DNA of 64,000 bases from Motilibacter deserti (lineage in GTDB: Bacteria; Actinomycetota; Actinomycetes; Motilibacterales; Motilibacteraceae). Positions 24,514 to 32,576 of the stretch are shown one piece after another. The notes below the pieces were generated by a model that was not told the origin of the DNA, made no database searches, and saw only the letters and a list, made by a program, of their open reading frames with translations. The position numbers were made by a program, and so were the translations under genes. Positions within the stretch are counted from its first letter, which is position 1, and each line of letters starts with the position of its first letter. The DNA is taken from NCBI RefSeq assembly GCF_011250635.1, contig NZ_JAANNP010000007.1, positions 44,964-108,963 of the forward strand, in the 5' to 3' direction.

Positions 24514-26157
24514 TCACTCGCTGAGCGCCGTCGCCTGCTCCGGGGTCAGGCGCAGCGGCGCGGCGACCGCGGCGCGGGCCACCGGCGAGCTGACCGGGTT
24601 GGCCGGGCGGCGCAGGTGGAAGTCGGTCACCTGCTGGTACGCCGCGGCGACCTCGAGGAGCCGGTCCTCGGCGTAGGGGCTGCCGCCGAGGATGCAGCCG
24701 CGCGGCGTGGGCAGGCCGTTGCGGTTGACGAAGCCGATCGGGAACGTGATCTCCGGCAGGCCGAGGATGTCGAACGGCACGACGCTCGTCTGCAGCACGA
24801 CGTCGCACTTGTCGAAGAACGTGTCCATGACGCGCTCGAGCAGCTCGTACTTCGCGCGCTGCCCGGTGATCCACTCGTCGCCGGACAGGAACAGCCCCTG
24901 CATCCAGCTGCCGAGCGAGACGCCGAACTGCTTGAGGTCCTTCTTGAGGAACTGCTTGAACGGCTCGGACCGCTCGGGCAGCCGGACGGCGTTGAACGTG
25001 TCCGTCAGCAGGCTCCACTCCGCCGGCAGCGGAACCTCGACCAGGTCGACCTTGTGGATCGAGCTGAGCGTGTCGAGGAACTGCCCGCGCAGGGCCGCGT
25101 CCGCACCGCTGACGTAGTTCGGGATGACGCCGATCTTCGTCCGCGACCGGATGGCCGGCTTGCCCCCGGTCACGACCGGCGTGGCCGCGCGGATGTAGTC
25201 GGGCGGATCGGGCAGCCCCTGCGTACGGAAGTCGTTGGGGTCCTCGCCGGCCATCGCGGTGAGCATGATCGCCGCGTCCTTGGCGTCCCGGGCGAGCGGG
25301 CCGGGGTGGTCGCGGGTGTAGGTGAGGGGGACGATGCCGTAGAGCGAGATGCGGCCCATCGTCGGCTTGAGGCCGGTGAGGCCCTGCTGCTGGGACGGCC
25401 CGATGATCGAGCCGCCGGTCTGCGTGCCGATCGAGGAGGTCGCGAGCCGGCCGGCCGTCGCAGTGGCCGAGCCGGTCGAGGAGCCGGCCGGGTCGTACGA
25501 CGGGTCGTTGGGCGTCCACGCGTTGACCGTGGTGACCGTGCCGTTCGGCGTGGTCGCGCGGGTGGTCGCGAGCGGGCCCATCTGCATCTTGCCGAGCACG
25601 AGGCCGCCGGCGAGCTTGAGCCGGGCCACGGCCGTGGCGTCGAACGGCGGCACGAAGTCGGCGAAGATGTAGGAGTTCGCCGTGGTCAGCGTGCCCTTGG
25701 TGAAGTAGTTGTCCTTGATCGCGAGCGGGATGCCGTAGAGCGGCGTCTTCGCGCTCGCGCCGCCGGTCAGGGCGCGGGCCTCGGCGAGCACATGGTCGGT
25801 GCGCAGCGTGTTGAAGGCCTTGTAGACCGACTCGAACGCGTTGATGCGGGCGAGGTAGGCCTCGACCAGCCCGACGGGCGTGAGCTTGCCGTTCTTGATC
25901 TGGTACGCCGCCTCGGCGATGGTGAGCTCGGTCGGGTCGGCGAGCGCCTCGGGCCGCGGGGCGACCCACGCGTCGGCGCGGAACGTCGCCAGCGGCGCGG
26001 ACCTCGGCGTCCGGTACTTCACCGAGGTGGCGGCCTCGGCCGCCGTCGGGCCCCACGCGAGCTGCCCCGCCGACGCCGCGGCGGTCACGGCGAGCGAGCG
26101 GGCCAGGAACGTACGCCGGGCGAGGCCCTTGTCGAGGTAGCCGTTCTCGTCGCGCAT
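24514..26157 (-). CDS. Tat-exported amidase-signature enzyme
   Basis: Amidase-signature hydrolase of 547 aa. The N-terminus has a twin-arginine signal (LARRTFLARSLAV) and a cleavage site near TAAEAA. The Ser-cisSer-Lys triad is present: Lys in PLAIKDNY, Ser in SSTGSATATA and Ser in SIGTQTGGSI. Motifs up to LPEITFPIGFVN and LGGSPYAEDRLL are complete, so it should be active. It could cleave amides outside the cell, with unknown substrate. The ATG at 26157 overlaps the stop of the small upstream gene (TGATG), indicating coupling. A terminator follows. Confidence 0.92.
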   Translation of the reverse strand: MRDENGYLDKGLARRTFLARSLAVTAAASAGQLAWGPTAAEAATSVKYRTPRSAPLATFRADAWVAPRPEALADPTELTIAEAAYQIKNGKLTPVGLVEAYLARINAFESVYKAFNTLRTDHVLAEARALTGGASAKTPLYGIPLAIKDNYFTKGTLTTANSYIFADFVPPFDATAVARLKLAGGLVLGKMQMGPLATTRATTPNGTVTTVNAWTPNDPSYDPAGSSTGSATATAGRLATSSIGTQTGGSIIGPSQQQGLTGLKPTMGRISLYGIVPLTYTRDHPGPLARDAKDAAIMLTAMAGEDPNDFRTQGLPDPPDYIRAATPVVTGGKPAIRSRTKIGVIPNYVSGADAALRGQFLDTLSSIHKVDLVEVPLPAEWSLLTDTFNAVRLPERSEPFKQFLKKDLKQFGVSLGSWMQGLFLSGDEWITGQRAKYELLERVMDTFFDKCDVVLQTSVVPFDILGLPEITFPIGFVNRNGLPTPRGCILGGSPYAEDRLLEVAAAYQQVTDFHLRRPANPVSSPVARAAVAAPLRLTPEQATALSE

Positions 26158-26462
26158 CAGTCGGTCACCTGTCCGGTCCACGCCTTGAGGATCGAGGGGT
26201 ATTCGGCCGGGGGAGCGGCCTGCTGGACGACCCGGTCCGAGTCGGCCCCGGTGACGCCGGAGGCAGGCAGCCAGTTGGAGATGGGCGGCACGGTCCCGCG
26301 CAGGAAGCTGCGCAGCGAGGAGAGGATCGACGCCTGCGAGGGGGACCCGGTGACCGGGTCGGTCTGGGTGGGGTGCAGCTGCGAGAGGTCGATGCCGATC
26401 AGGGCCAGCCGGGCCTTGATCAACGTGTCGAGCTCCGCGTCGGTGGGCGGAACGATTGCCAA
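26157..26462 (-). CDS. Small partner protein upstream of the amidase
   Basis: Protein of 101 aa with no signal peptide or membrane segment; sequence such as PPTDAELDTLIKARLALIGIDLSQLHP, without known motif. It ends one base into the amidase start (TGATG), so both are translated from one message. Co-expression with an exported enzyme suggests a chaperone or subunit that travels with the Tat cargo; this is inference from position. It is not a recognised family. Confidence 0.65.
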   Translation of the reverse strand: MAIVPPTDAELDTLIKARLALIGIDLSQLHPTQTDPVTGSPSQASILSSLRSFLRGTVPPISNWLPASGVTGADSDRVVQQAAPPAEYPSILKAWTGQVTD

Positions 26463-26761
26463 CGGGGTCGCCTTTCGTCTCAGCCGTGCTTCGCTCGAGA
26501 GCGTCGGGGGGCGCGCGGCTCCGGCGGCGGCCCCGAGGGGCCGTCGGCGGTGCCTGCCCCCGCACCGTCGCCCGTCCTGGTTTCGGCAGCGTTCCGCATC
26601 CGTGACCAGCTCGTCACGGGGATGGGCAGATGGGGCGACTACGGTTTCTCCGGGACTGCTCAGCTTTGGCGCGTAGGGTGGTGTTGCGGCACCGCGCAGC
26701 AGGCCTCTACGGCCCGCTCGCGCCGGCCGCGCTCCCGGTTGTCAACGATCTTGAGGTTGCT
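26463..26761. other. Divergent intergenic region
   Basis: About 300 bases between the divergent amidase operon and the FKBP lipoprotein gene. No gene or repeat recognised; promoters for both directions must lie here. Confidence 0.45.
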
Positions 26762-27727
26762 GTGCGCCGTCTGGCAGTGCTGCCCGTGCTCGCCCTGTCC
26801 GCGTCCCTGCTGCTCGCCGGCTGCGGCGACGACGGCGGCGACAGCCCGGACGCGTCCGCGTCGTCGTCCGCCTCCGCGGCCGAGGGCGGCCTGCCGTCGG
26901 TCGAGGGCGCCTACGGAGAGAAGCCGACCCTCACCTTCAACGGGGCGGCCCCCAAGGCCCTGCAGAAGGAGATCCTCGACGAGGGTGACGGCCCGGAGGT
27001 GCAGAGCGGGGACCTGCTCGTCGCCGACTACCTGGGTCAGATCTGGGGCGGCAAGGTCTTCGACAACTCCTACGACCGCGGCCAGGTGGCTGCGTTCCCG
27101 ATCGGCGTCGGCCAGGTCGTCACCGGCTGGGACGAGACGCTCGTGGGGGTCAAGGCCGGCAGCCGCGTCCTCATGAGCCTCCCGCCGGACAAGGGCTACG
27201 GCGCGCAGGGCAACGAGCAGGCCGGGATCAAGGGCACCGACACGCTCGTGTTCGTCGTCGACGTCGTGGGGTCCTACTCCAAGACGGCGGGCGCCCAGAA
27301 GGACGCGACCGCCGGTGACGAGCCGTCGAACGGCATCACCGTCGGCGGCGAGCTCGGCGCAGCGCCGAAGGTCACCGTGCCCAAGGGCTACAAGTCGCCG
27401 GCCAAGGAGTCGACGGCCGTGCTCGCGAAGGGCACCGGCGAGGCCGTGAAGTCCGGCCAGGTCATCGCCCAGTACGTCGCAGTGGACGCCACCGGCAAGT
27501 CGCTCGGCTCGACGTGGGAGGCCACTCCGCAGGCCATCCCGGTCGCGGTCGAGGGCCAGCCCGGCCCGTTCGACGAGCTCGTCGGGGTGCCGGTCGGCAG
27601 CCGCGTCCTGCTCCAGATCCCCGAGACCAAGGCGAACCAGTCGACCGGCCAGCAGGCCTCGCCCGGCGTCGTCGCGGTGGTCGACGTCGTCGCGCAGGCG
27701 CCGACCGCCAAGGACGCCGCCAAGTAG
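26762..27727 (+). CDS. Lipoprotein FKBP-type peptidyl-prolyl isomerase
   Basis: Exported prolyl isomerase of 321 aa. The signal sequence ends in a lipobox SLLLAGC with the lipidated Cys near residue 21, so it is membrane-anchored outside the cell. A Ser/Ala-rich acidic linker follows. The first FKBP domain (about 55-165) is good, with GDLLVADYLGQIWGGKVFD, GWDETLVGVKAGSRVLMSLPP and the DTLVFVVDVV strand. A second, diverged FKBP-like half (about 215-315) keeps FDELVGVPVGSRVLLQIPE. The GTG at 26762 is preferred over the longer frame because the lipoprotein signal begins there. Role: folding of exported proteins. Confidence 0.9.
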   Translation: MRRLAVLPVLALSASLLLAGCGDDGGDSPDASASSSASAAEGGLPSVEGAYGEKPTLTFNGAAPKALQKEILDEGDGPEVQSGDLLVADYLGQIWGGKVFDNSYDRGQVAAFPIGVGQVVTGWDETLVGVKAGSRVLMSLPPDKGYGAQGNEQAGIKGTDTLVFVVDVVGSYSKTAGAQKDATAGDEPSNGITVGGELGAAPKVTVPKGYKSPAKESTAVLAKGTGEAVKSGQVIAQYVAVDATGKSLGSTWEATPQAIPVAVEGQPGPFDELVGVPVGSRVLLQIPETKANQSTGQQASPGVVAVVDVVAQAPTAKDAAK

Positions 27728-27863
27728 CTCCTGCCGGTGGGGCTTCCTCGCCCCGCCCGGAACGACCCACGGGCTCCGTCAGCCGCCACTTCCCGGTGGT
27801 GTGCTGGCGGAGCCCGACGTCGTTGCGCGTTACGCGAAGCCGCCAGCCGGCCCGTACGAGAGC

Positions 27864-27907
27864 GTCAGCCGGGCCCGCGCGACCCGTCAGCCGGCCCAGC
27901 GCGACCC
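27864..27907. repeat. 22-bp tandem duplication
   Basis: GTCAGCCGGGCCCGCGCGACCC-like units occur back to back at 27864-27885 and 27886-27907 (three differences), just downstream of the permease stop codon on the minus strand. A partial copy precedes them. It looks like local slippage. Confidence 0.55.
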
Positions 27908-27908
27908 G

Positions 27909-29417
27909 TCAAACGCCCCGCGCAAGCCGGGCCTGCCGGCGCCCGTACGCCAGGTAGACCACGAGCCCGAGGGCGAGCCACGCGAGGAACCGCAGCCACG
28001 TCTCCACCGAGAGGTTGGCCATGAGGTAGAGGCAGGCGAAAGCCGACAGCACGGGCAGCACCGGCGAGAGCGGCACCCGGAACGGCCGCTCGAGGTCGCG
28101 CCGGGTCACCCGCAGCACGGGCACGGCGATCGAGACGAGCACGAAAGCGAAGAGCGTCCCGATGCTGACCAGGTCGGCGAGCGTCTCGAGCGGCACCAGC
28201 CCGGCCAGCAGCGCGACGGCCACGGTCACCACGACCGTGATCCGGTACGGCGTGCCGAAGCGCGGATGCACGGCGGCGACGGCGCGCGGGAGCAGCCCGT
28301 CCCGGCTCATCGCGAACGTGATCCGCCCCATCGCGGTGATGTCGACCAGGATGACCGTCGTCAGCCCGGCGACCGCGGCGACCGACACCAGGTCCGAGGC
28401 CCAGCCGAGGCCGACGGCGTCGAAGGCGGAGGCGATGGGGGCGCCGGTGTCGATCTCCCGGTAGTCCACCATGCCGGTGATCACGAACGACACCGCGACG
28501 TAGAGCAGGGCGCAGACGCCGAGCGTGCCGAAGAGGCCGAGCGGCAGGTCGCGCTGCGGCCGCCGTGTCTCCTCGCCGAGGTTCGCGACCGCCTCGAAGC
28601 CGGTGAACGCGAAGAACACGACGGCCATCGCCGCGAGCACGCCGCCGATGCCGTAGACCGAGGGCTCGAGCCCGAACAGCGTCTGCACGAGCGGCCGGGC
28701 CAGTCCGGACTCGTCGTCGGACGGGGGCTGCGACGGGGGCACGAAGGGCGTGAGGTTTGCCTTGGTGACGTAGAACGCGCCGGCGATGACGACGAAGACG
28801 CAGATCGCGACCTTGACCACGACGAGCGTGTTGGTCACGCGGGCGGACTCGCGGATGCCGAGGTACGCCACCGCGCCGAGGACGAGCGTGATCGCCACGG
28901 CACCGACGTTCACGGGTGCCTCTTCGGTGAAGAGGCCGGTGGGAAGGTCGAGCAGCCGGGCGAGGTAGTCCGACCAGCCGCGCGCGACCGTCGCGGCCCC
29001 GAGCGCGAACTCCAGGACGAGGTCCCAGCCCACGATCCACGCGAAGATCTCGCCCATGGTCGCGTAGGAGTACGTGTAGGCGCTTCCGGCCGTCGGGACG
29101 CTGGAGGAGAGCTCGGCGTAGCAGAGCGCGGCCAGCATGCTCACCACCCCGGCGAGCGCGAACGAGATCGTGATGGCGGGGCCGGCGTTCTCCCGGGCCT
29201 GGACCCCGGTCAGCGTGAAGATGCCGGTCCCGATCACGATCCCGATGCCGAACCCCATGAGGTCCCACGGCCCGAGGCTCTTGCGCAGCCGGCCGCGCGA
29301 CTGCTCGTCACCTTCGCCGGCTGTCTGCGCGAGCACGTCCTCGATCGGCTTGGTACGCAGCACCGAGCCCGCCCGGCCGCCGCGCCGCGACCGCCCCCGC
29401 CCGTCCGTGACCGCCAT
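27909..29417 (-). CDS. APC-superfamily cationic amino-acid permease
   Basis: Integral membrane transporter of 502 aa with about 12 hydrophobic helices. The N-terminal motif GFGIGIVIGTGIF, the AELSSSVPTAGSAYTYSY region and the VFFAFTGFEAVANLGEE stretch identify the CAT (cationic amino acid) subgroup of the APC superfamily. Start ATG at 29417. No binding protein or ATPase is nearby, as expected for a secondary transporter. Substrate is probably a basic amino acid, inferred from family. It is divergent from the siderophore-interacting gene. Confidence 0.92.
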   Translation of the reverse strand: MAVTDGRGRSRRGGRAGSVLRTKPIEDVLAQTAGEGDEQSRGRLRKSLGPWDLMGFGIGIVIGTGIFTLTGVQARENAGPAITISFALAGVVSMLAALCYAELSSSVPTAGSAYTYSYATMGEIFAWIVGWDLVLEFALGAATVARGWSDYLARLLDLPTGLFTEEAPVNVGAVAITLVLGAVAYLGIRESARVTNTLVVVKVAICVFVVIAGAFYVTKANLTPFVPPSQPPSDDESGLARPLVQTLFGLEPSVYGIGGVLAAMAVVFFAFTGFEAVANLGEETRRPQRDLPLGLFGTLGVCALLYVAVSFVITGMVDYREIDTGAPIASAFDAVGLGWASDLVSVAAVAGLTTVILVDITAMGRITFAMSRDGLLPRAVAAVHPRFGTPYRITVVVTVAVALLAGLVPLETLADLVSIGTLFAFVLVSIAVPVLRVTRRDLERPFRVPLSPVLPVLSAFACLYLMANLSVETWLRFLAWLALGLVVYLAYGRRQARLARGV

Positions 29418-29521
29418 GCACGCCTCCGCTCTCGACGCTCGCCGACCGCCGGTCTGCCCACGCCGGCGCCGGCTATCCGCCGCGCAGGGCGCCACCTGCG
29501 CGGGACGGGAGGACGTACGCT

Positions 29522-29540
29522 CTAGGTAAGGCTTGCCTAA
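29522..29540. promoter_or_regulatory. Iron box (DtxR/IdeR operator)
   Basis: CTAGGTAAGGCTTGCCTAA matches 15 of 19 bases of the DtxR/IdeR consensus TTAGGTTAGGCTAACCTAA and is dyad-symmetric. It lies 23 bases before the start of the siderophore-interacting gene, so Fe(II)-loaded IdeR should repress that gene. Confidence 0.85.
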
Positions 29541-29563
29541 CCAGGCGGCAGTGGGAGGCGGAC

Positions 29564-30367
29564 ATGACGCTGGCGGATGAGCGGGTACGACGGGTCGGCC
29601 CGATGCCGGTGCAGGTCCGCCTGCTCGAGGTGCTGCGCACCGAGCGGGTGACGCCGGGCGTCGTCCGCGTCACGCTCGGCGGGCCGCAGCTCGAGGGCTT
29701 CCGCTCCTCCGCCCCCGACGACCACGTCAAGCTCTTCTTCCCGGTCGACGGCCGCCCCCTCGTCCTGCCGCTGCCGGGCCCGAACGGCGTCGTCTGGCCC
29801 GAAGGCGTCGAGCGCCCGCCGGCCCGCGACTACACGCCGCGCCGCCACGACCCCGTGGCGGGCGAGCTCGACATCGACGTCGTCCTGCACGGCGACGGCC
29901 CGGCCGCCACCTGGGCCGCGTCCGCGCGACCGGGCGACCGGGTGGGGCTCGGCGGCCCGCGTGGCTCGCTGCTCGTCTCCCGGAGCTTCGAATGGTACCT
30001 CCTCGTCGGCGACGAGAGCGCGCTGCCGGCGATCGGCCGCCGGATCGCGGAGGCCGGGCCGGACGAGCGCATCGTCGCCGTGGTCGAGGTCGCCGGCCCG
30101 GAGGAGGAGCAGCCGCTGCCGGTGGGGCCCGTGGTGTCGTTGACCTGGGTGCACCGGAGCGGGGCGGAGCCGGGCGCCGGGACCGGGCTGCTGGACGCCG
30201 TCCGTGCCCTCGCCCTGCCGCCCGGGGACTTCTTCGCGTACGTCGCCGGCGAGGCGGGGACCGTGCGTGCGGTCCGGGAGCACCTGCTGGCCGAGCGGGG
30301 CGCGCGCAAGGAGTGGATGCGGGCGACCGGCTACTGGAAGCGCGGCGTCGCGAACCACCACGACTGA
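29564..30367 (+). CDS. Siderophore-interacting protein (ferric-siderophore reductase)
   Basis: Cytosolic FAD/NAD(P)H reductase of 267 aa that releases iron from imported siderophores. The ferredoxin-reductase-like N-domain has ERVTPGVVRVTLGG and DDHVKLFFP, and the FAD loop is RDYTPRRHD. The C-terminal SIP domain contains LLVGDESALPAIGRRI and VAGEAGTVRAVREHL, with KEWMRATGYWKRG at the end, a family hallmark. GGGAGG precedes the ATG. The iron box upstream makes it a member of the IdeR/DtxR regulon. No siderophore synthesis genes are in the window. Confidence 0.95.
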   Translation: MTLADERVRRVGPMPVQVRLLEVLRTERVTPGVVRVTLGGPQLEGFRSSAPDDHVKLFFPVDGRPLVLPLPGPNGVVWPEGVERPPARDYTPRRHDPVAGELDIDVVLHGDGPAATWAASARPGDRVGLGGPRGSLLVSRSFEWYLLVGDESALPAIGRRIAEAGPDERIVAVVEVAGPEEEQPLPVGPVVSLTWVHRSGAEPGAGTGLLDAVRALALPPGDFFAYVAGEAGTVRAVREHLLAERGARKEWMRATGYWKRGVANHHD

Positions 30368-30541
30368 CCGACCGGCTCGCGGCCCCCGCGACGGCGCGCA
30401 GCAGGCCCGGCGGCCGACGAGCAGGCGGCGAAGGCCACGCGGATGACCCTTTCGCGCAGGCCAGCTACGCTCACGCCAGCGGCGCAAAGAGGCGCATTCG
30501 TCGCATCCATGCTGCGCAACGGCCGCTGAGGGGGCACCGCG

Positions 30542-30898
30542 ATGAGCCTGACGTTGTCCTCACGCCGGACCGGCGGCGCCACCGTCGTGAAGCTCGCCGG
30601 TGAGCTCGACGCCGCGTCCGCCGTGCAGCTGCGGATGTTCGTGCTCGACCAGATCGCCAAGCGCCACCACGTGGTGGTCCTCGACCTCGCCGACGTGTCG
30701 TTCGTCGACTCGGCCGGGTGCCGGGCACTGGTCGACGCGCGTCAGCGGCTCTGCGAGCGGACGGGCCAGTTGCGGCTGGCGCGGCCGACGCGGGACGTCA
30801 GCCGGATGCTGCGCACCACCGGGCTCGGCCGCGTGCTGCCGGCGCACGCCACGATCGCTGCCGCGCTCCGGGCGGGAACCCCCGACGCCGGCTCGTGA
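30542..30898 (+). CDS. STAS-domain anti-sigma factor antagonist
   Basis: Small phosphorylatable antagonist of the SpoIIAA/RsbV type, 118 aa. The fold motif VVVLDLADVSFVDSAGCRALVDA contains the serine (DSAG) that a kinase/anti-sigma partner phosphorylates. GAGGGGG lies upstream of the ATG. It is not next to an anti-sigma factor or sigma gene, so it probably works with distant partners, potentially including the SpoIIE-type phosphatase at 37.4 kb; that link is inference. Fused domains are absent. Confidence 0.92.
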   Translation: MSLTLSSRRTGGATVVKLAGELDAASAVQLRMFVLDQIAKRHHVVVLDLADVSFVDSAGCRALVDARQRLCERTGQLRLARPTRDVSRMLRTTGLGRVLPAHATIAAALRAGTPDAGS

Positions 30899-30981
30899 CG
30901 ACGGCCCGGTGCCGGTGCGAGTCGAAGACCGCACACGCACCTGGGCGGCGAACTCGAACCGTTCGGCGCCGGTCCAGCTGA

Positions 30982-31659
30982 TCACGGCAGCAGCGTGGGA
31001 CCCGGCCCCGACGGGGTCGTCGGCGCGAGCCGGCGGAGCACGAGGCCGCGGGTCTGCGTGGGCAGCTCCGGAGCGTCCAGCAGGCGCGGCAGCAGCGCCG
31101 GCTCGGTCAGCAGCGCGCGGAAGGCCACCTGCATCGTGACCCCGTGCCCGGGGCGGTGCTCGACCCGCAGCCCGTCGCCGCGGCGCACCTCGCCGGGCTC
31201 GAGCACGCGCAGGTACGCCCCCGGGACTGCTGCGGCCGTGAAGGTGCGCATCCACCCGCGCTCGCCCAGCCAGCCCGCGAACGTACGGCACGGCACACGC
31301 GGCTGCGTCACCTGCAGCAGCAGGCTCGGGCCGACCCGCCAGAGCTCGCCGACCTCGGCGCCAGTCACGTCGACGCCCTCGGTGGTGAGGTTCTCGCCGA
31401 ACCCGCCCGACGTCAGCGCCCGGCCCAGCTGCCGCTCCCAGGTGTCGAGGTCCTCGCGGGCGTAGGCGTAGACGGCCTGGTCGGGGCCGCCGTGGTGCCT
31501 GGCGTCGCAGACCGCGTCCTCGGCCAGGCCGCCGCCCTTCCCCGCGGGCGCGGACACGTGCACGGGGCCGTCGACGGGCCGCTTGTCGATCCCGGACATC
31601 CGGCCCCGGGCGCCGACCGGGCGGGGCCGGCCGACGTTGACCGAGGTGACGCGTCCCAT
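30982..31659 (-). CDS. MOSC-domain protein (YiiM-like)
   Basis: Soluble protein of 225 aa. The MOSC domain shows GGPDQAVYAYAREDLDTWE, GGFGENLTTEGVDVTGAEVGELWRVG and the conserved cysteine in QPRVPCRTFAGWLGE, matching YiiM-type proteins. A C-terminal 3-alpha-like extension carries MQVAFRALLTEPALL. The role is likely molybdenum-cofactor-linked reduction or sulfur transfer; N-hydroxylated compound reduction is known for YiiM. No molybdopterin genes adjoin. The start ATG is at 31659; it is divergent from the TipA-like regulator. Confidence 0.9.
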   Translation of the reverse strand: MGRVTSVNVGRPRPVGARGRMSGIDKRPVDGPVHVSAPAGKGGGLAEDAVCDARHHGGPDQAVYAYAREDLDTWERQLGRALTSGGFGENLTTEGVDVTGAEVGELWRVGPSLLLQVTQPRVPCRTFAGWLGERGWMRTFTAAAVPGAYLRVLEPGEVRRGDGLRVEHRPGHGVTMQVAFRALLTEPALLPRLLDAPELPTQTRGLVLRRLAPTTPSGPGPTLLP

Positions 31660-31765
31660 GCCCGGAACTCTAGGGCGCTCGCCTTGACCCTTCCGCGGCG
31701 TCAGGGCCTAGCGTCGCCGGCGAGCAGGGCACGGTGACGAGGGCGGGACGACGCGGAGGTGGACG

Positions 31766-32554
31766 GTGGGCGAGGAGCCCGTGGGCCTCTCGGTCGGCGA
31801 GGCCGCCCGCCTCGCGGGCGTCACGGTCCGGACGCTGCACCACTACGACGCGGTCGGGCTGCTGCGCCCGAGCGGGCGCAGCGCCGCGGGCTACCGGGTC
31901 TACGACCAGGACGACGTGGCCCGTCTGCAGGGCGTCCTCGCCTATCGCGCGCTCGGCGTGCCGCTGCGCGAGATCCCGGCGCTGCTCGACGAGCCGGGCG
32001 GACGCCTGGGGGTGCTGCGCCGCCAGCACCGGCTCCTCCTGGGGCGCATCGAGGCGCTCCGGGCCGTCACACGGACGATCGAACGGACGATGGAGGCACA
32101 TCAGATGGGGATCCGGCTGGGCCCGCACGAGCTGCTCGAGGTCTTCGGCGACGACGACCCGACCCGGCACGCGCAGGAGGCGGAGGAGCGCTGGGGCGAG
32201 ACCGACGCGTACCAGGAGTCGCAGCGCCGCACGTCGGCGTACACCAAGGACGACTGGCTGCGGATGAAGGAGGAGGCGGCGGCGGTCGAGCAGGCCTACG
32301 TCGACGCCCTCGCCGCGGGGCTGCCCGCGGACAGCACGGTGGCGATGGACGCGGCCGAGGCGCACCGCAGCCACATCTCCCGGTGGTTCTACGACTGCAG
32401 CCCCGACATGCACTGCGCGTTGGGTGAGATGTACATCAGTGATCCCAGGTTCACCGAACACTACGACAGCATCAGGCCCGGGCTCGCGGAGTACGTGCAC
32501 GCCGCCGTCGCGGCCAACGCCCGGCGTGCTGAGGGACCGGCCGCGAAGAGCTGA
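31766..32554 (+). CDS. MerR-family regulator of the TipAL type
   Basis: Transcription activator of 262 aa, MerR HTH (VGEAARLAGVTVRTLHHYDAVGLL) plus a coiled coil (about 80-110) and a C-terminal TipAS drug-binding domain (MGIRLGPHELLEVFGDDDP onward). TipAS Cys residues are present as YDCSPDMHC (211 and 217), which in Streptomyces TipAL include the thiopeptide-binding cysteine. GTG start at 31766, six bases after GGAGG. An internal GGAGG stands eight bases before ATG 114 (32105), so the drug-binding domain could also be made alone, as in Streptomyces. Effectors here are unknown. Confidence 0.9.
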   Translation: MGEEPVGLSVGEAARLAGVTVRTLHHYDAVGLLRPSGRSAAGYRVYDQDDVARLQGVLAYRALGVPLREIPALLDEPGGRLGVLRRQHRLLLGRIEALRAVTRTIERTMEAHQMGIRLGPHELLEVFGDDDPTRHAQEAEERWGETDAYQESQRRTSAYTKDDWLRMKEEAAAVEQAYVDALAAGLPADSTVAMDAAEAHRSHISRWFYDCSPDMHCALGEMYISDPRFTEHYDSIRPGLAEYVHAAVAANARRAEGPAAKS

Positions 32555-32576
32555 CGACGCCGGGCCCGTGCGCAGG

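Noticed and set aside
27728..27908. Regulatory repeat region after the FKBP gene
   Set aside because: Only two 22-bp tandem copies with three differences; best explained by local slippage, so listed as a repeat without function.
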